Shown: positions 16,313 to 25,545, counted from the stretch's first letter. The stretch is 64,000 bases of DNA from CAVRTM01 sp963696105 (GCA_963696105.1 CAVOIP010000005.1:248001-312000); one strand, 5' to 3'. Notes: a model not told the origin generated them from the letters alone. Made by a program: numbers and translations.

Positions 16313-18223
16313 TCACCAGGAGCTGGAGCCGCCGCCACCCCCACCGCCACCGGAGAAGCCCCCGCCGGAGAAGCCGCTGCCGCCGGAGGAGCCGGGCGTG
16401 GACGTGAACGTCCCGGCAGCGGTGGTGGAGAAGCTGTCCATGCCGGTGGCGATGCCGGAGAACCCGCCGAAGCCGCCGCCGGAGAAGACGTACCACGTGG
16501 GCACGTCCAGCGACCGCCCCGCCGCGGCGGCCGCCTCGGCGACCTCGTTGAAGACCCGGGCCCAGCGGTCGGCCACCCCGAACACGATCGCGTAGGGCAG
16601 GTAGCGGCTGAAGATGGCCTGCGCCTCCTCGAAGCGGATCTGGTTCGCCTCCGCCGTGACGAGGTACTGCTTGAACCCCAGCGACTGCGCCAGCACCGCG
16701 CTGCCCTCGGCGGTGCGCGAGGCCATCCGCCGGCCGAGCAGCCGCACGACGAGCCCGGCCAGCACCAGGCCGGCGGCCAGCACGATCCCGGACGGGACGC
16801 CCAGGCTGATCCCGCCGACCTGGTCGGTGCCGGCGCTGCGGAAGCCGAGGAACCAGCCCGACGCCACACCGAGGACGACCAGGCCGGTGCCGATGCCCTG
16901 CCACACCCGGCGCTGCTGCTGCGGGGAGTCGCGGAACCAGCCCCGGTGGGTGACCTCGGCGTACATCTGGGTCTGTGCCGACCGCAGGGTGGCCGCGAAG
17001 TGGTTCTTCAGCTCGGAGAGCAGCACCGGGTTGGCGGTCGCGAACAGCCCGTCGAGGATGGTCTGCTCGTACTGCGCCAGCGGGGCCTCCTGGGGTGGCT
17101 CCAGCCGGGTCAGCTGCCAGTCGGTGCGGGAGAACATCCCGCCGCCCGGCTGCTCCTCGATCCGCAGGTAGCCCCGCACGGCGAGGTCCACCACCGTCGC
17201 GCTGACGTCGATCGTGCCTGCCTCCTCGTCCAGCACCGTGCCGACCAGGCCGGGCGCGACGCCGGCCGGCGGCGTGAACTGCACGGCCACCGCGGGCGCC
17301 CGGCCCCGCACGACGGTCGCCGGCGCGCCGGTGACCGGGGTGAGGCCCGGCGTCAGGCCGGCGTACTGCTCGTCCCGCCCGCGCTTCCAGACCAGGACCC
17401 CCATCAGGCCGGCCGCCAGGACCGGCAGGGCGACGCCCCCGCCGTACCCGACGAGGCTGAGCGCACGGGCGGCGCTGGGCGAGAGGGTGGACGCGACGCC
17501 GGAGTCCCCGGAGTAGCCCGTCTCACCGGAGCGCAGGTCGGGGGTGACGTCCTTGACCGCACCGAGCGGGAACGACGCGACGACGCTGACCTGCTGGCCC
17601 GGTTGCAGGTTCCGGGCCGCGAACCTGGCCGGGTCGCCGGGGGCCGCGGTGCACGTGTCGGTGGATCCCCGGGCGCCGTAGAAGCAGGCCGCCCGCGTCA
17701 CGGGTTCCGGCCCGCGGACGGTGACGCGGACCGAGTCGGTGGGGATGTCGACCCGCTCCCCCGTGACGTTCCAGTAGAGCTCGCTGTGGTCCGCGAAGCC
17801 GTTGACGACGTGCGCGAGGTGGTAGCGCACCACGTAGGTCTGCCGGCCCCGCACCGTCCGGTCCGGGCTCCCGATGCGGATCCGGGTCTCGGCGCCGGTC
17901 TCGGACACCGCCACGTCGGACGGTGCCCCGCTCGGGCTCGAGACGGACACGTCGCTCAGCTCGTAGCGGCGGTAGGTGTCGGGCTTCGGGTCATATCCGG
18001 CCGAGGTCCGCACGAAGCGCTGGATGCCGTGGCTGGTGTCGCCCGCGAACTGCCAGACCAGGGTCTCGGTGACGTCCATCGACCCGTCGGCCTGGACGGC
18101 GTAGTCGGCGGTGAAGGAGAGGATCCGCTCGCCGTCCGCGGCGTGGGCGGCCGAGGGCAGCGCCAGCAGCACCAGCCCGAGCAGGAGCACGGACAGCGCC
18201 CGCAGCCTCCCCCCGCGGGCCAT
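16313..18223 (-). CDS. DUF2207-family membrane protein with Gly-rich C-terminus
   Basis: 636 residues. Signal peptide or first helix at residues 9-28, then an extracytoplasmic beta-rich DUF2207 domain (ILSFTADYAVQADGSMDVTE, the conserved start), a transmembrane helix near residue 260, a middle region with DLAVRGYLRIEE, and two more hydrophobic helices before 470. The end is FSGGGFSGG followed by a run of Gly and SSSW, the TPM/DUF2207 type of Gly/Ser tail. Function of the family is unknown. ATG start; it follows smpB by 6 bases, so it is probably the last gene of the ftsE-smpB transcription unit. Confidence 0.85.
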   Translation of the reverse strand: MARGGRLRALSVLLLGLVLLALPSAAHAADGERILSFTADYAVQADGSMDVTETLVWQFAGDTSHGIQRFVRTSAGYDPKPDTYRRYELSDVSVSSPSGAPSDVAVSETGAETRIRIGSPDRTVRGRQTYVVRYHLAHVVNGFADHSELYWNVTGERVDIPTDSVRVTVRGPEPVTRAACFYGARGSTDTCTAAPGDPARFAARNLQPGQQVSVVASFPLGAVKDVTPDLRSGETGYSGDSGVASTLSPSAARALSLVGYGGGVALPVLAAGLMGVLVWKRGRDEQYAGLTPGLTPVTGAPATVVRGRAPAVAVQFTPPAGVAPGLVGTVLDEEAGTIDVSATVVDLAVRGYLRIEEQPGGGMFSRTDWQLTRLEPPQEAPLAQYEQTILDGLFATANPVLLSELKNHFAATLRSAQTQMYAEVTHRGWFRDSPQQQRRVWQGIGTGLVVLGVASGWFLGFRSAGTDQVGGISLGVPSGIVLAAGLVLAGLVVRLLGRRMASRTAEGSAVLAQSLGFKQYLVTAEANQIRFEEAQAIFSRYLPYAIVFGVADRWARVFNEVAEAAAAAGRSLDVPTWYVFSGGGFGGFSGIATGMDSFSTTAAGTFTSTPGSSGGSGFSGGGFSGGGGGGGGSSSW

Positions 18224-18229
18224 CCCCGC

Positions 18230-18700
18230 TCACCGCTCCCGGCGGGTTGACATCGCGCGCTCGGCCTCGCGCCGGTCCTGCCGCTCGCGCAGGGTCTGAC
18301 GCTTGTCGTAGTTGCGCTTGCCCTTGGCCAGCGCGATCTCCACCTTGGCCCGGCCGTCCTTGAAGTACAGCGACAGCGGCACGATGGTGTGGCCGCTCTC
18401 GCGGGTCTTGCCGATCAGCTTGCGGATCTCGTCCTTGTTCAGCAGCAGCTTGCGCCGGCGCCGCGCGGAGTGGTTGGTCCAGGTGCCCTCGGTGTACTCC
18501 GGGATGTGCACCCCCTCCAGCCACAGCTCGCCGTCGCGGACGGTCGCGAAGCCATCGATCAGGGAGGCGCGGCCCTGCCGCAGCGACTTGACCTCGGTGC
18601 CCATCAGCACCAGCCCGGCCTCGAAGGTGTCTTCGATCAGGTAGTCGTGCCGCGCCCTGCGGTTGCTCGCGACCAGCTTCTGCCCTTGTTCCTTGGCCAC
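18230..18700 (-). CDS. smpB: SsrA-binding protein SmpB
   Basis: Oligonucleotide-binding-fold protein that binds tmRNA and delivers it to stalled ribosomes. Conserved elements: NRRARHDYLIEDTFEAGLVL, TEVKSLR, the central KRRK-like block RRRRKLLLN, and the helical basic tail KGKRNYDKRQTLRER that enters the mRNA channel. 156 residues from GTG 18700. That start is preferred over ATG 18709 because AAGGG then has a 9-base spacing and the protein begins (M)AKEQGQKL as in most SmpB. Its partner tmRNA is in the same window at 8.1 kb. Confidence 0.96.
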   Translation of the reverse strand: MAKEQGQKLVASNRRARHDYLIEDTFEAGLVLMGTEVKSLRQGRASLIDGFATVRDGELWLEGVHIPEYTEGTWTNHSARRRRKLLLNKDEIRKLIGKTRESGHTIVPLSLYFKDGRAKVEIALAKGKRNYDKRQTLRERQDRREAERAMSTRRER

Positions 18701-18831
18701 GGTCGCCATCCCTTCCCAGCTCAGTGCCTCTCGCGGAGGCCGTACGCCGCGTGCGCGCGGGTGAGCCGCTCACGCTACCGGTGCAACACGCGGCCCGGCG
18801 ACGGCGTTCCCGCCCGCGGAGCCGTTCCCAC

Positions 18832-20163
18832 TCAGAACCAGGTGCGCGGGTTGACCGCCGTGCCGTTCTCGCGGGTCTCGAAGTGCAGGTGGCAACCGGT
18901 GGACAGGCCCGTGGTGCCGGAGTAGCCGATCAGCTGCCCCCGGCTCACGTGCCCGCTGCGGCGCAGGATGGTGGTCAGGTGGTTGTACGTCGTGGTCAGG
19001 TCGGTCCCGCGTCGCAGCCCGTGGTCCACGACGATGCGGTTGCCGTAACCGCCGCCCCAGCCGGCCATGATCACCTCGCCGTCAGCCGCGGCGTGCACGG
19101 GCGTGCCGCAGCTCGCGGCGAAGTCGATGCCCTCGTGCAGGCGGCTGTAGTGCAGCACGGGGTGGAACCGCCAGCCGAACTCCGAGGAGACCGGGGCGTT
19201 CACCGGCTTGCTGAGGTAGCCACCGCCCTGGGCGGGCGCCGGGTCCGCGGCCGGTGGACGGCCGGCGCGGTGGCGGGCGGCCGCCTCCCGGGCGGCCCTC
19301 TCCCGCGCCGCCCGGGCGCGGGCCGCGAGGACGGCCTGCAGCCGGTTGGCCTCGGCCTGCATGCTGTCGAGGCGGGACTGCTCCCTGGCCTTCTTCGCCG
19401 CGACGGTGCGGGCTGCCGCGGCCTGGCGGGCGCTGAGCGCGTCGAGGGAGGCCTTGGCCCGGGCGGCCGCGTTGCGGGCCACCCCGGCAGCCACGACCGC
19501 GCGCTCGGCCTGGACCTTGAGGTCGGCCACCTGCTGGCGCACCGCGACGACGTGCGCCTGCTGCGCCCGACCCTCGACCTTCATGGTGGCGAGGTCGCGC
19601 AGGGCCTTCTCCTGCAGCGCGTTGATGTGGTCCATGGTCGCGATCCGGGTCGCGAAGTCGTCCGGCGACTGCGCAGAGAGGGCGACCGAGAGGCTGCCCA
19701 TGGCGCCGACGCTGCCCTGCTGGTAGCTCTCACGGGCCAGGTTGCCCACGGCGTCGAGGGTGCTCTCGGTGGCCCGGGTGTTGACGGCCAGCGCGGACGC
19801 CGCCTTGGCCTCGTCGGCCCCGGCGAGCACGAGCCGGTCGGCGATCTCCTGGTTGCGCTGCTGGGCCTGGCGCAGCGCCGTCTGCGCGGCGGACAGGGCC
19901 CGTCGCGCCGCGGGAATCTGCGCCTGGGTGCGACGCAGGGCGACGTACGCGTCGACGAGGTCCTGGGAGGTGCCCTCGAGCTGGCCGCGGAGCGTGGCCA
20001 TGTCGCGGTCCAGCTTCGCCTTGTCGCCGCCGGTGTCGGCCACGCTGACCGGGGCGAGGGCCAGCGAGCCGGCGGTCAGGGCGGCGATGCCCAGGCCGAC
20101 CAGCCGCACGGGGAGGGTGCGGCGGGCCGGGGAGGCGGACGGTGTTGGACTCATTGGAAACAT
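18832..20163 (-). CDS. M23-family peptidoglycan hydrolase with coiled coil, likely FtsEX-controlled
   Basis: 443 residues: signal peptide within residues 1-45 (a hydrophobic run ending in the likely cleavage region VSVADTGG), two long Ala/Arg/Gln-rich coiled-coil segments (about 48-280), and a C-terminal LytM/M23 metalloendopeptidase domain. Zinc-site motifs are present: HEGIDFAASCG (first H and D) and CHLHFETRENG (H-x-H). This layout is that of EnvC and other FtsX-activated hydrolases, and the gene directly follows ftsX with a 58-base gap. It should cleave septal peptidoglycan outside the cell when the FtsEX complex signals. Confidence 0.9.
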   Translation of the reverse strand: MFPMSPTPSASPARRTLPVRLVGLGIAALTAGSLALAPVSVADTGGDKAKLDRDMATLRGQLEGTSQDLVDAYVALRRTQAQIPAARRALSAAQTALRQAQQRNQEIADRLVLAGADEAKAASALAVNTRATESTLDAVGNLARESYQQGSVGAMGSLSVALSAQSPDDFATRIATMDHINALQEKALRDLATMKVEGRAQQAHVVAVRQQVADLKVQAERAVVAAGVARNAAARAKASLDALSARQAAAARTVAAKKAREQSRLDSMQAEANRLQAVLAARARAARERAAREAAARHRAGRPPAADPAPAQGGGYLSKPVNAPVSSEFGWRFHPVLHYSRLHEGIDFAASCGTPVHAAADGEVIMAGWGGGYGNRIVVDHGLRRGTDLTTTYNHLTTILRRSGHVSRGQLIGYSGTTGLSTGCHLHFETRENGTAVNPRTWF

Positions 20164-20221
20164 GGGTACCAGACACCTCTTTTGTCACAGGGGCAACACG
20201 CCGTCGGCGCACACCGGGGCG

Positions 20222-21127
20222 TCATACGCGGACGTAACGGCGCAGGGTGACCCACGCGGTGCCCATCGCGAGGACGGCTCCGCCCCCGACCAGCCACGGC
20301 GTGATCGTCAGGACGTCGTGGGTGGTGATGAAGGTGATGGGGATCGACTTGGCGACGTTCTCGGTGATGCCGAACCGGATCGCGGCCCACAGGGCGCCGA
20401 AGCCGAGGCCGGCGCCGAGCAGCGTGGCGAGGAGCGTCTCCAGGATGAACGGCAGCTGGATGACGAAGGCGGACGCGCCGACCAGCCTCATGATGCCGGT
20501 CTCGCGGCGACGGCTGAACGCCGTCTGGCGGATCGTGGTCGCGATCAGCAGGACCGAGCACATCACCATCAGGGCCGCCATGACGAGCGTGCCGACGGTG
20601 AACTTGTTCAGCCAGGTGAACAGCGGGTCGAGGATGCGCTGCTGGTCCTGGACCTCACCCACGCCGGGCGCGCCGGTGAAGGAGCTGGTGACCACGGCGA
20701 ACTTGGTCGGGTCGCTGAGCTGCACCCGGAAGCTCTCGGGCAGGTCAGCGGGCTTGATGTCGTTCAGCACCGGGCTGTCCTTGAACTGCTGCTTGAACCG
20801 GGTGTAGGCCTGCGCCTGGGTCTCGGTGAAGACGCCCTTGACCAGCGGCTTCATGCTCGCCAGCTGGGTGGCGATCTGCTGCTTCTGCGCGGCGGTCACC
20901 GGGCCCGCGGCACAGTTGGGCTGGTTGGACTTGGCGGTGCACAGGAAGATCGACACCTGGACCCGGTCGTACCAGTAGTCCTTCATGGTCTCGACCTGGC
21001 GCTGGGCCAGCAGGCCGAAGCCGATGAACAGCATCGAGACCATCGTCACGAGCATCACCGAGACCGTCATCGACAGGTTGCGGCGCACACCGGTCCAGAT
21101 CTCGCTGAGGATGAACTGCAAGCGCAT
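20222..21127 (-). CDS. ftsX: Cell division protein FtsX
   Basis: 301 residues with a membrane topology typical of FtsX: TM1 near residues 21-45 (LSMTVSVMLVTMVSMLFIGF), a large extracytoplasmic loop (about 46-170) that in the family recruits the hydrolase, then three helices (about 175-295) including FSRRRETGIMRLVGAS, the conserved cytoplasmic coupling segment. The loop holds two Cys (FLCTAK and PNCAAG) that may form a disulphide. ATG 21127 is chosen because the family N-terminus MRLQFILSEIWTGVRRN begins there. With FtsE (79 bases upstream) and the M23 protein it forms the FtsEX septal hydrolysis module. Confidence 0.95.
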   Translation of the reverse strand: MRLQFILSEIWTGVRRNLSMTVSVMLVTMVSMLFIGFGLLAQRQVETMKDYWYDRVQVSIFLCTAKSNQPNCAAGPVTAAQKQQIATQLASMKPLVKGVFTETQAQAYTRFKQQFKDSPVLNDIKPADLPESFRVQLSDPTKFAVVTSSFTGAPGVGEVQDQQRILDPLFTWLNKFTVGTLVMAALMVMCSVLLIATTIRQTAFSRRRETGIMRLVGASAFVIQLPFILETLLATLLGAGLGFGALWAAIRFGITENVAKSIPITFITTHDVLTITPWLVGGGAVLAMGTAWVTLRRYVRV

Positions 21128-21206
21128 GGGTCTCTTCCGTCGTACGTGGGGGTCGGTCAGCAGGTGGCGGGCGCGGAACGGGCGCCGTACGCCGGGGAGC
21201 CCGCGG

Positions 21207-21896
21207 TCAGCGGGCGGAGCCGTAGACGCCGCGGACCTGGTCGCGGACGAGCTCGCCGTCACGGAGCTCGACCACGCGCTTGCGCAGCTGGTCGACGATG
21301 TCGACGTCGTGCGTGGCCATGACGACGGTGGTGCCGCCGCGATGGATGCGGTCGAGCAGCTGGACGATGTCGAGGCTGATCGTGGGGTCGAGGTTGCCGG
21401 TCGGCTCGTCGCAGAGCAGGATCGGCGGCTTGTTGACGAAGGCCCGCGCGATCGCGACGCGCTGCTGCTCACCACCGGACAGCTCGTGCGGCAGGCGCTT
21501 CTCCTTGCCGCCGAGGCCGACCATCTCCAGCGTCTCGGGCACGGTCTGCCTGATCTGGGAGCGCGAGCGGCCGAGGACCTGCAGGGCGAACGCGACGTTC
21601 TGGTAGACGCTCTTGTTCGGCAGCAGCCGGAAGTCCTGGAAGACGGTGCCGATCTCGCGGCGCAGCGCCGGGACCTTGCGGCCGGGCAGGGAGGCCAGCT
21701 CGCGCCCGGCGACCAGGACCTGTCCCCCGGTGGCGCGCTCCTCGCGCAGGACGAGGCGCAGCAGGGTCGACTTGCCCGAGCCGGACTGGCCGACGACGAA
21801 GACGAACTCGCCGCGCTCGACCTCCAGGGAGACGTTCCGCAGCGCGGGACGGCCCGACCGGGGGTAGGTCTTGCTGACGTTCTCGAAGCGAATCAT
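21207..21896 (-). CDS. ftsE: Cell division ATP-binding protein FtsE
   Basis: 229 residues, standard FtsE length. Walker A GQSGSGKST near residue 36-44, ABC signature LSGGEQQRVAIARA near 140-153, Walker B ILLCDEPTGNLD, and H-loop ATHD. It opens MIRFENVSKTYPRSGRPAL, typical of FtsE, which fixes ATG 21896. ATP binding in the cytoplasm drives FtsX to activate the periplasmic or wall hydrolase. Confidence 0.96.
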   Translation of the reverse strand: MIRFENVSKTYPRSGRPALRNVSLEVERGEFVFVVGQSGSGKSTLLRLVLREERATGGQVLVAGRELASLPGRKVPALRREIGTVFQDFRLLPNKSVYQNVAFALQVLGRSRSQIRQTVPETLEMVGLGGKEKRLPHELSGGEQQRVAIARAFVNKPPILLCDEPTGNLDPTISLDIVQLLDRIHRGGTTVVMATHDVDIVDQLRKRVVELRDGELVRDQVRGVYGSAR

Positions 21897-22056
21897 GCGG
21901 CGGGAGGCCTCTGCAGGCTCGGGGACAGGACAGGACCGGTGACGACGTGGAGTCGTACCAGCCGGTCCGCCAATGAGCGTACGACGACGCCCCCCGCTTT
22001 CGGCAATACCGTTCCTGCCCGGGCGTTGCGATCCGTTATGCGGACGCCGCGCGGGA

Positions 22057-23166
22057 TCAGTCCTCGCGCTCGGCGCTGCGCTTCCAGCGGATGCCGGCCT
22101 CGATGAAGCCGTCGATGTCGCCGTCGAAGACGCCCGAGGTGTTGCCGACCTCGTACTCGGTGCGCAGGTCCTTGACCATCTGGTAGGGGTGCAGCACGTA
22201 GGAGCGCATCTGGTCACCCCAGCTGGCCTTGACGTCGCCGGCCATGGCCTTCTTGGCGGCGTTCTCCTCGGCCTGGCGCTGCAGCAGCAGCCGGGACTGC
22301 AGCACCCGCAGCGCCGCGGCGCGGTTCTGGATCTGGGACTTCTCGTTCTGCATCGAGACGACGATGCCGGTCGGGATGTGGGTCATCCGGACCGCCGAGT
22401 CGGTGGTGTTGACGCTCTGCCCGCCGGGGCCGGAGGAGCGGAAGACGTCGACCTTGATCTCGTTGTCCGGGATCTCGATGCTGTCGGTCTGGGCGATCAG
22501 CGGGATCACCTCGACCGCGGCGAAGGAGGTCTGCCGACGGCCCTGGTTGTCGAACGGGGAGATGCGCACCAGGCGGTGCGTGCCGGCCTCGATCGCGAGC
22601 GTGCCGAACGCGTAGGGCACCTTGACCTCGAACGTCGCCGACTTCAGCCCGGCCTCCTCGGCGTAGGAGGTGTCCATGACCGTCGTGGGGTAGCCGTGCC
22701 GCTCGGCCCAGCGCAGGTACATCCGCATGAGCATCTCGGCGAAGTCCGCGGCGTCGACGCCACCGGCCCCCGCGCGGATCGTGACGACGGCCTCGCGCTC
22801 GTCGTACTCGCCGTTGAGCAGCGTGCGGACCTCGAGCTCACCGACGGCCTTGCGCAGGGAGGCCAGCTCACGCTCGGCCTCGGCCATCGTGTCGGCGTCG
22901 GCCTCCTCCTGGCCGAGCTGGACCAGGACCTCCAGCTCGTCGATCCGGTCGTACATCCCCGTGACCCGCTCGAGCTCGCTGTTGGCGCGCGACAGGCGGC
23001 TGGTGACCTCCTGCGCGTGCTCGGGGTGGTCCCAGAGGTCGGGGGCGCCGGACTGCTCCTCGAGCTCGGAGATCTGGGACTTCAGCTTGTCCAGGTCGGT
23101 CACCTCGCGCACCGAGTCCATGGTCTGGCGGAGGTCCTTCAGCTCTTGTGCAAAGTCAACGGCCAC
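22057..23166 (-). CDS. prfB: Peptide chain release factor 2
   Basis: 369 residues. The GGQ hydrolysis loop reads RSSGPGGQSVNTTDSAVRM, and the stop-codon tripeptide SPF is present in RISPFDNQGRRQTSF; SPF (not PxT) marks RF2, recognising UGA and UAA. The gene is a single uninterrupted frame from a GTG at 23166; the early in-frame UGA with programmed +1 shift found in many bacteria is absent. There is no Shine-Dalgarno; TAGGCT lies 8 bases before the GTG, suggesting a leaderless mRNA. It precedes ftsE by 160 bases on the same strand, as in mycobacteria. Confidence 0.97.
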   Translation of the reverse strand: MAVDFAQELKDLRQTMDSVREVTDLDKLKSQISELEEQSGAPDLWDHPEHAQEVTSRLSRANSELERVTGMYDRIDELEVLVQLGQEEADADTMAEAERELASLRKAVGELEVRTLLNGEYDEREAVVTIRAGAGGVDAADFAEMLMRMYLRWAERHGYPTTVMDTSYAEEAGLKSATFEVKVPYAFGTLAIEAGTHRLVRISPFDNQGRRQTSFAAVEVIPLIAQTDSIEIPDNEIKVDVFRSSGPGGQSVNTTDSAVRMTHIPTGIVVSMQNEKSQIQNRAAALRVLQSRLLLQRQAEENAAKKAMAGDVKASWGDQMRSYVLHPYQMVKDLRTEYEVGNTSGVFDGDIDGFIEAGIRWKRSAERED

Positions 23167-23174
23167 GGTCAGAG

Positions 23175-23180
23175 AGCCTA
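23175..23180 (-). promoter_or_regulatory. -10 element TAGGCT of leaderless prfB
   Basis: TANNNT hexamer on the minus strand with 8 bases to the GTG start and no Shine-Dalgarno sequence between. Confidence 0.5.
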
Positions 23181-23209
23181 CGCGACCACGACCGCAGAGC
23201 GGACAGCCT

Positions 23210-23719
23210 CTAGCTCGCCTTCACCTTCAGCCACGACGCGATGCCGTACGGCGCCGTCGACCGCCGCCAGAACGCGGGCAGCTGCTCGCGCATCCGGTTG
23301 GTGGGCACCACCTCCGGCTCCGAGACCGTGTGGCGCCGCCCCTCACGGACCACCACCCCTCCTCCGGCGGCCCGCACGTTGCGGCACCAGTCGGTGTCCT
23401 GCCCGTACGGCAGGGGGATCGCCAGACCGCCCTCGACCGGCACGGCGACGACGGGGGTCTCGTAGCGCCGTCCCGAACGGCGGCCGACGTGCTCGACCTT
23501 GGCGGCGTACCAGTGCCGCCTGCCGGCCAGGTGCAGCATCGGGGGGTTCAGCACCTTGTTGTTGGCGTGCCGCAGCGGGTCCAGCACCGCCGGCTGGTGA
23601 CTCCGGAAGGCGGCGATGGCCGCGAGCCGGAGCAGGACGACCACCGCGAGCGCCCAGCCCACGCCCCGGCGCCACCCACTGTGCCTCGGTGCCTTGCTGC
23701 CGCGTCGCCGTGTGCTCAT
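23210..23719 (-). CDS. Ddn-like (F420H2-dependent nitroreductase/quinone reductase family) protein with N-terminal membrane helix
   Basis: 169 residues. A basic start is followed by a hydrophobic helix (residues 19-40), then the split beta-barrel domain typical of the deazaflavin-dependent nitroreductase family: VEHVGRRSGRRYETPVVAVP, LAIPLPYGQDTDWCRNVRAA and GGGVVVREGRRHTVSEPEVV are the family's three conserved blocks. Members use reduced F420 to reduce quinones or nitro compounds at the membrane; F420 use here is inferred from family. ATG preceded by AGGAAGGAG. It lies 43 bases upstream of prfB. Confidence 0.85.
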   Translation of the reverse strand: MSTRRRGSKAPRHSGWRRGVGWALAVVVLLRLAAIAAFRSHQPAVLDPLRHANNKVLNPPMLHLAGRRHWYAAKVEHVGRRSGRRYETPVVAVPVEGGLAIPLPYGQDTDWCRNVRAAGGGVVVREGRRHTVSEPEVVPTNRMREQLPAFWRRSTAPYGIASWLKVKAS

Positions 23720-23860
23720 CTGCTGCTCCTTCCTCGCAGGGCGCCGCCCGCGGGTGACGGCTCAGTCGCCATCGTTCCTGCGTTCGGCGGCTCGGGCAGT
23801 GACCATGGGCCCGGTCCGGTGCCTTCGCTGGCCGGCCGGCTGTCGCCTCCGCCCGATCGG

Positions 23861-24368
23861 TCATTCCAGGGCGGCCCGCGCGCGGGACTCCACGGTGATG
23901 GACACCGACCCACCGAAGGCCTCCACCACCGACGCCAGCACCGGGATCGTGGCCTGACCCTGCAGCCGCACGACCGCCGTCTTCTCGTCAGACGCGCCGG
24001 TGCCGGGGAGAAGCGCCCACGACGACACGCCGGTCGGCCGCGGTTGGGCCGCGAGGTAGCCGGCGGCGGCCTGCTGCACGGTGGCGTCCGTGAGGCGAAC
24101 GGCGTCGTCGAAGCCACGGCCGTACGCCCCGGGCTCGTCCAGGGAGTCGGCCGCATCCAGCGCGGCACCGTCGGCCGCATCCAGGAGCCGGGCACGCGCC
24201 AGCTGCACGGCCGTGACGTCCACGCCACCCACCACCAGCATCAACGCCACCACGGTGAACCCGAGGACGAGGATGCTCGACCTGTCCGCGCTCGCGGTGC
24301 GGGCAGGAGGCCACGGGTGAGGTTGCCCGGGCCCGGCCTCGGTTCAGCCACCCTCGCAAGGTCGTCAC
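23861..24368 (-). CDS. tadG: TadG-like Flp pilus-assembly protein, frame broken by one extra base
   Basis: The N-terminus begins at ATG 24368 (ATGA overlap with the preceding tadE) and reads MTTLRGWLNRGRARAT, then PHRERGQ. The next expected segment, a membrane helix SILVLGFTVVALMLVVGGVD, is found one frame over: ERGQV is encoded before and SSILVLGF after GGTCGAGCATCC (24282-24271). Removing one base there joins them. The rest, TAVQLARARLLDAADGAALD, is the classical TadG/Rv3660c-region signature. Without correction only a GTG at 24253 without Shine-Dalgarno would start the protein inside the helix. I treat the frameshift as probable sequence error or recent mutation. Last gene of the tad operon. 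Confidence 0.7.
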
Positions 24369-24865
24369 CGGAAGCGGTCGATCGTCGCCACATGGGTGGC
24401 GGACACCGGGATGGCGGTCGGCACGACGCCGGCGAACACGGACGGCACCAGCGGCAGCGGCACGGTGACGCTGGCGGTGACCTCGACCTTCCCGTCCGGG
24501 CGGAAGCAGGGCGTGCCGTCACACCCGATGCTGACCGCGCCCAGCCCCGGAAACCCCTGGTCACCGAACGCGATGTCGGCGGCAGCCTGCGCCCGGGCCG
24601 GTCCCTGCGCGGGCGACTCCGCGGTGGTGTAGGCCCGTCCGGCTTCCCGCGCGGCAGCACTGACGGCGTACGCGCCGGCCTGCAGCCTGGCCATCACCAT
24701 GACGAGGTAGAACAACGGGACCATGAGCAGGACGGCAAGGAAGACGAACTCCACCACCGCGCTGCCGTCCTCACGACCGGACGCAGGCGCTCCCCGTCCG
24801 GCTCTGCCGAGGGGGCCGAGCGACTGACGCCGGAGGCGAGTCGGCAAGGCCGTGGCCCACCTCAT
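24365..24865 (-). CDS. TadE-family pilus assembly protein
   Basis: 166 residues with a basic 30-residue lead, then DGSAVVEFVFLAVLLMVPLF, which is the TadE motif (G-x-x-x-V-E-F before a single helix), and AVSAAAREAGRAYTTAESPA after the helix, also conserved. The C-terminal domain is extracytoplasmic and holds two cysteines (IGCDGTPCF). TadE-like proteins are minor pseudopilins of Flp/Tad pili. ATG start overlaps the preceding TadE stop by 4 bases. Confidence 0.88.
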   Translation of the reverse strand: MRWATALPTRLRRQSLGPLGRAGRGAPASGREDGSAVVEFVFLAVLLMVPLFYLVMVMARLQAGAYAVSAAAREAGRAYTTAESPAQGPARAQAAADIAFGDQGFPGLGAVSIGCDGTPCFRPDGKVEVTASVTVPLPLVPSVFAGVVPTAIPVSATHVATIDRFR

Positions 24866-25308
24866 TGGTTCTCCGCGAACGCGTGGGCCCCGACCCGCAG
24901 CACCCGGTCGGGGCCGAGCGGGCCCAGGACCGGCAGTGGTGCCGACACGCGGACCTCGACGACCGCGATACCTCCGACCGTCGTGGCGTCGGCGCTGACG
25001 TTCTCGGCATAGCGGTCGGCGAGGCTCTCCCGGATGAGCTGACGGGCGCGGGCCACGCCGTCCGCTGGCGCCCGGTCAGCCCGCGCTGCGTACCGGGCGC
25101 CCTCCGACGCACAGGCGATCAGCGTGTTGCGGATGTGCAGCGCCAGACCGACCTGGATCACCGCCAGGAACAGCAGAGTGACCAGCGCCGAGACCAGGGC
25201 GAAGTCCGCGACCGCCGCGCCGCCGTCCCCCGAAGGCGCCCGGTCCGACACGCGCTTGCCGTCTGGCACCTCCAGTACGCCGCTCCCCGAGGGCAGTTCA
25301 GCATCCAC
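24862..25308 (-). CDS. TadE-family minor pseudopilin
   Basis: 148 residues from a GTG. After a polar lead comes GGAAVADFALVSALVTLLFL, a TadE signature in which the usual VEF is VADF, with the helix, then NTLIACASEGARYAARADR, the conserved segment after it. It is shorter than the second TadE-like gene, with which it overlaps by 4 bases. Part of the tad operon; starts 15 bases after the pilin gene stop. Confidence 0.86.
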   Translation of the reverse strand: MDAELPSGSGVLEVPDGKRVSDRAPSGDGGAAVADFALVSALVTLLFLAVIQVGLALHIRNTLIACASEGARYAARADRAPADGVARARQLIRESLADRYAENVSADATTVGGIAVVEVRVSAPLPVLGPLGPDRVLRVGAHAFAENQ

Positions 25309-25323
25309 AGACCACAGACCCGG

Positions 25324-25545
25324 TCACGGTCCGCTGACCGAGCTGATGGCGTCGGTGAAGACCGCGTTCAGCTGCGGCCCGGCCAGTGCCCACAGCGCGG
25401 TCACGAGACCAGCGGTCATCAACGTGATCAGCACCCACCCCGGGACGTCGCCGCGTTCGGGGTCGTCGTACCGGGACACCGCCTTCTCGCGCAGGACGTG
25501 CGTCACGGTCAGGACGCCGGCAGTCAGGCTGCGGATGATGGTCAT
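25324..25545 (-). CDS. flp: Small Flp-type pilin
   Basis: 73 residues with one hydrophobic helix (VPGWVLITLMTAGLVTALWALAG region, residues 34-56) preceded by ERGD, resembling the Glu/Gly processing area of Flp pilins, and a short polar tail. Size and position, between tadC and the TadE genes, are those of the major pilin in actinobacterial tad loci. ATG start with GAGGGG 6 bases upstream, a strong site that fits high-level expression. Prepilin peptidase (TadV) is not in the window. Confidence 0.75.
   Translation of the reverse strand: MTIIRSLTAGVLTVTHVLREKAVSRYDDPERGDVPGWVLITLMTAGLVTALWALAGPQLNAVFTDAISSVSGP

Noticed and set aside
12641..18250. Very long plus-strand frame through pyc and the DUF2207 gene
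   Set aside because: It is the wrong frame of pyc and antisense of DUF2207; Arg/Pro/Gly-rich with no domain.
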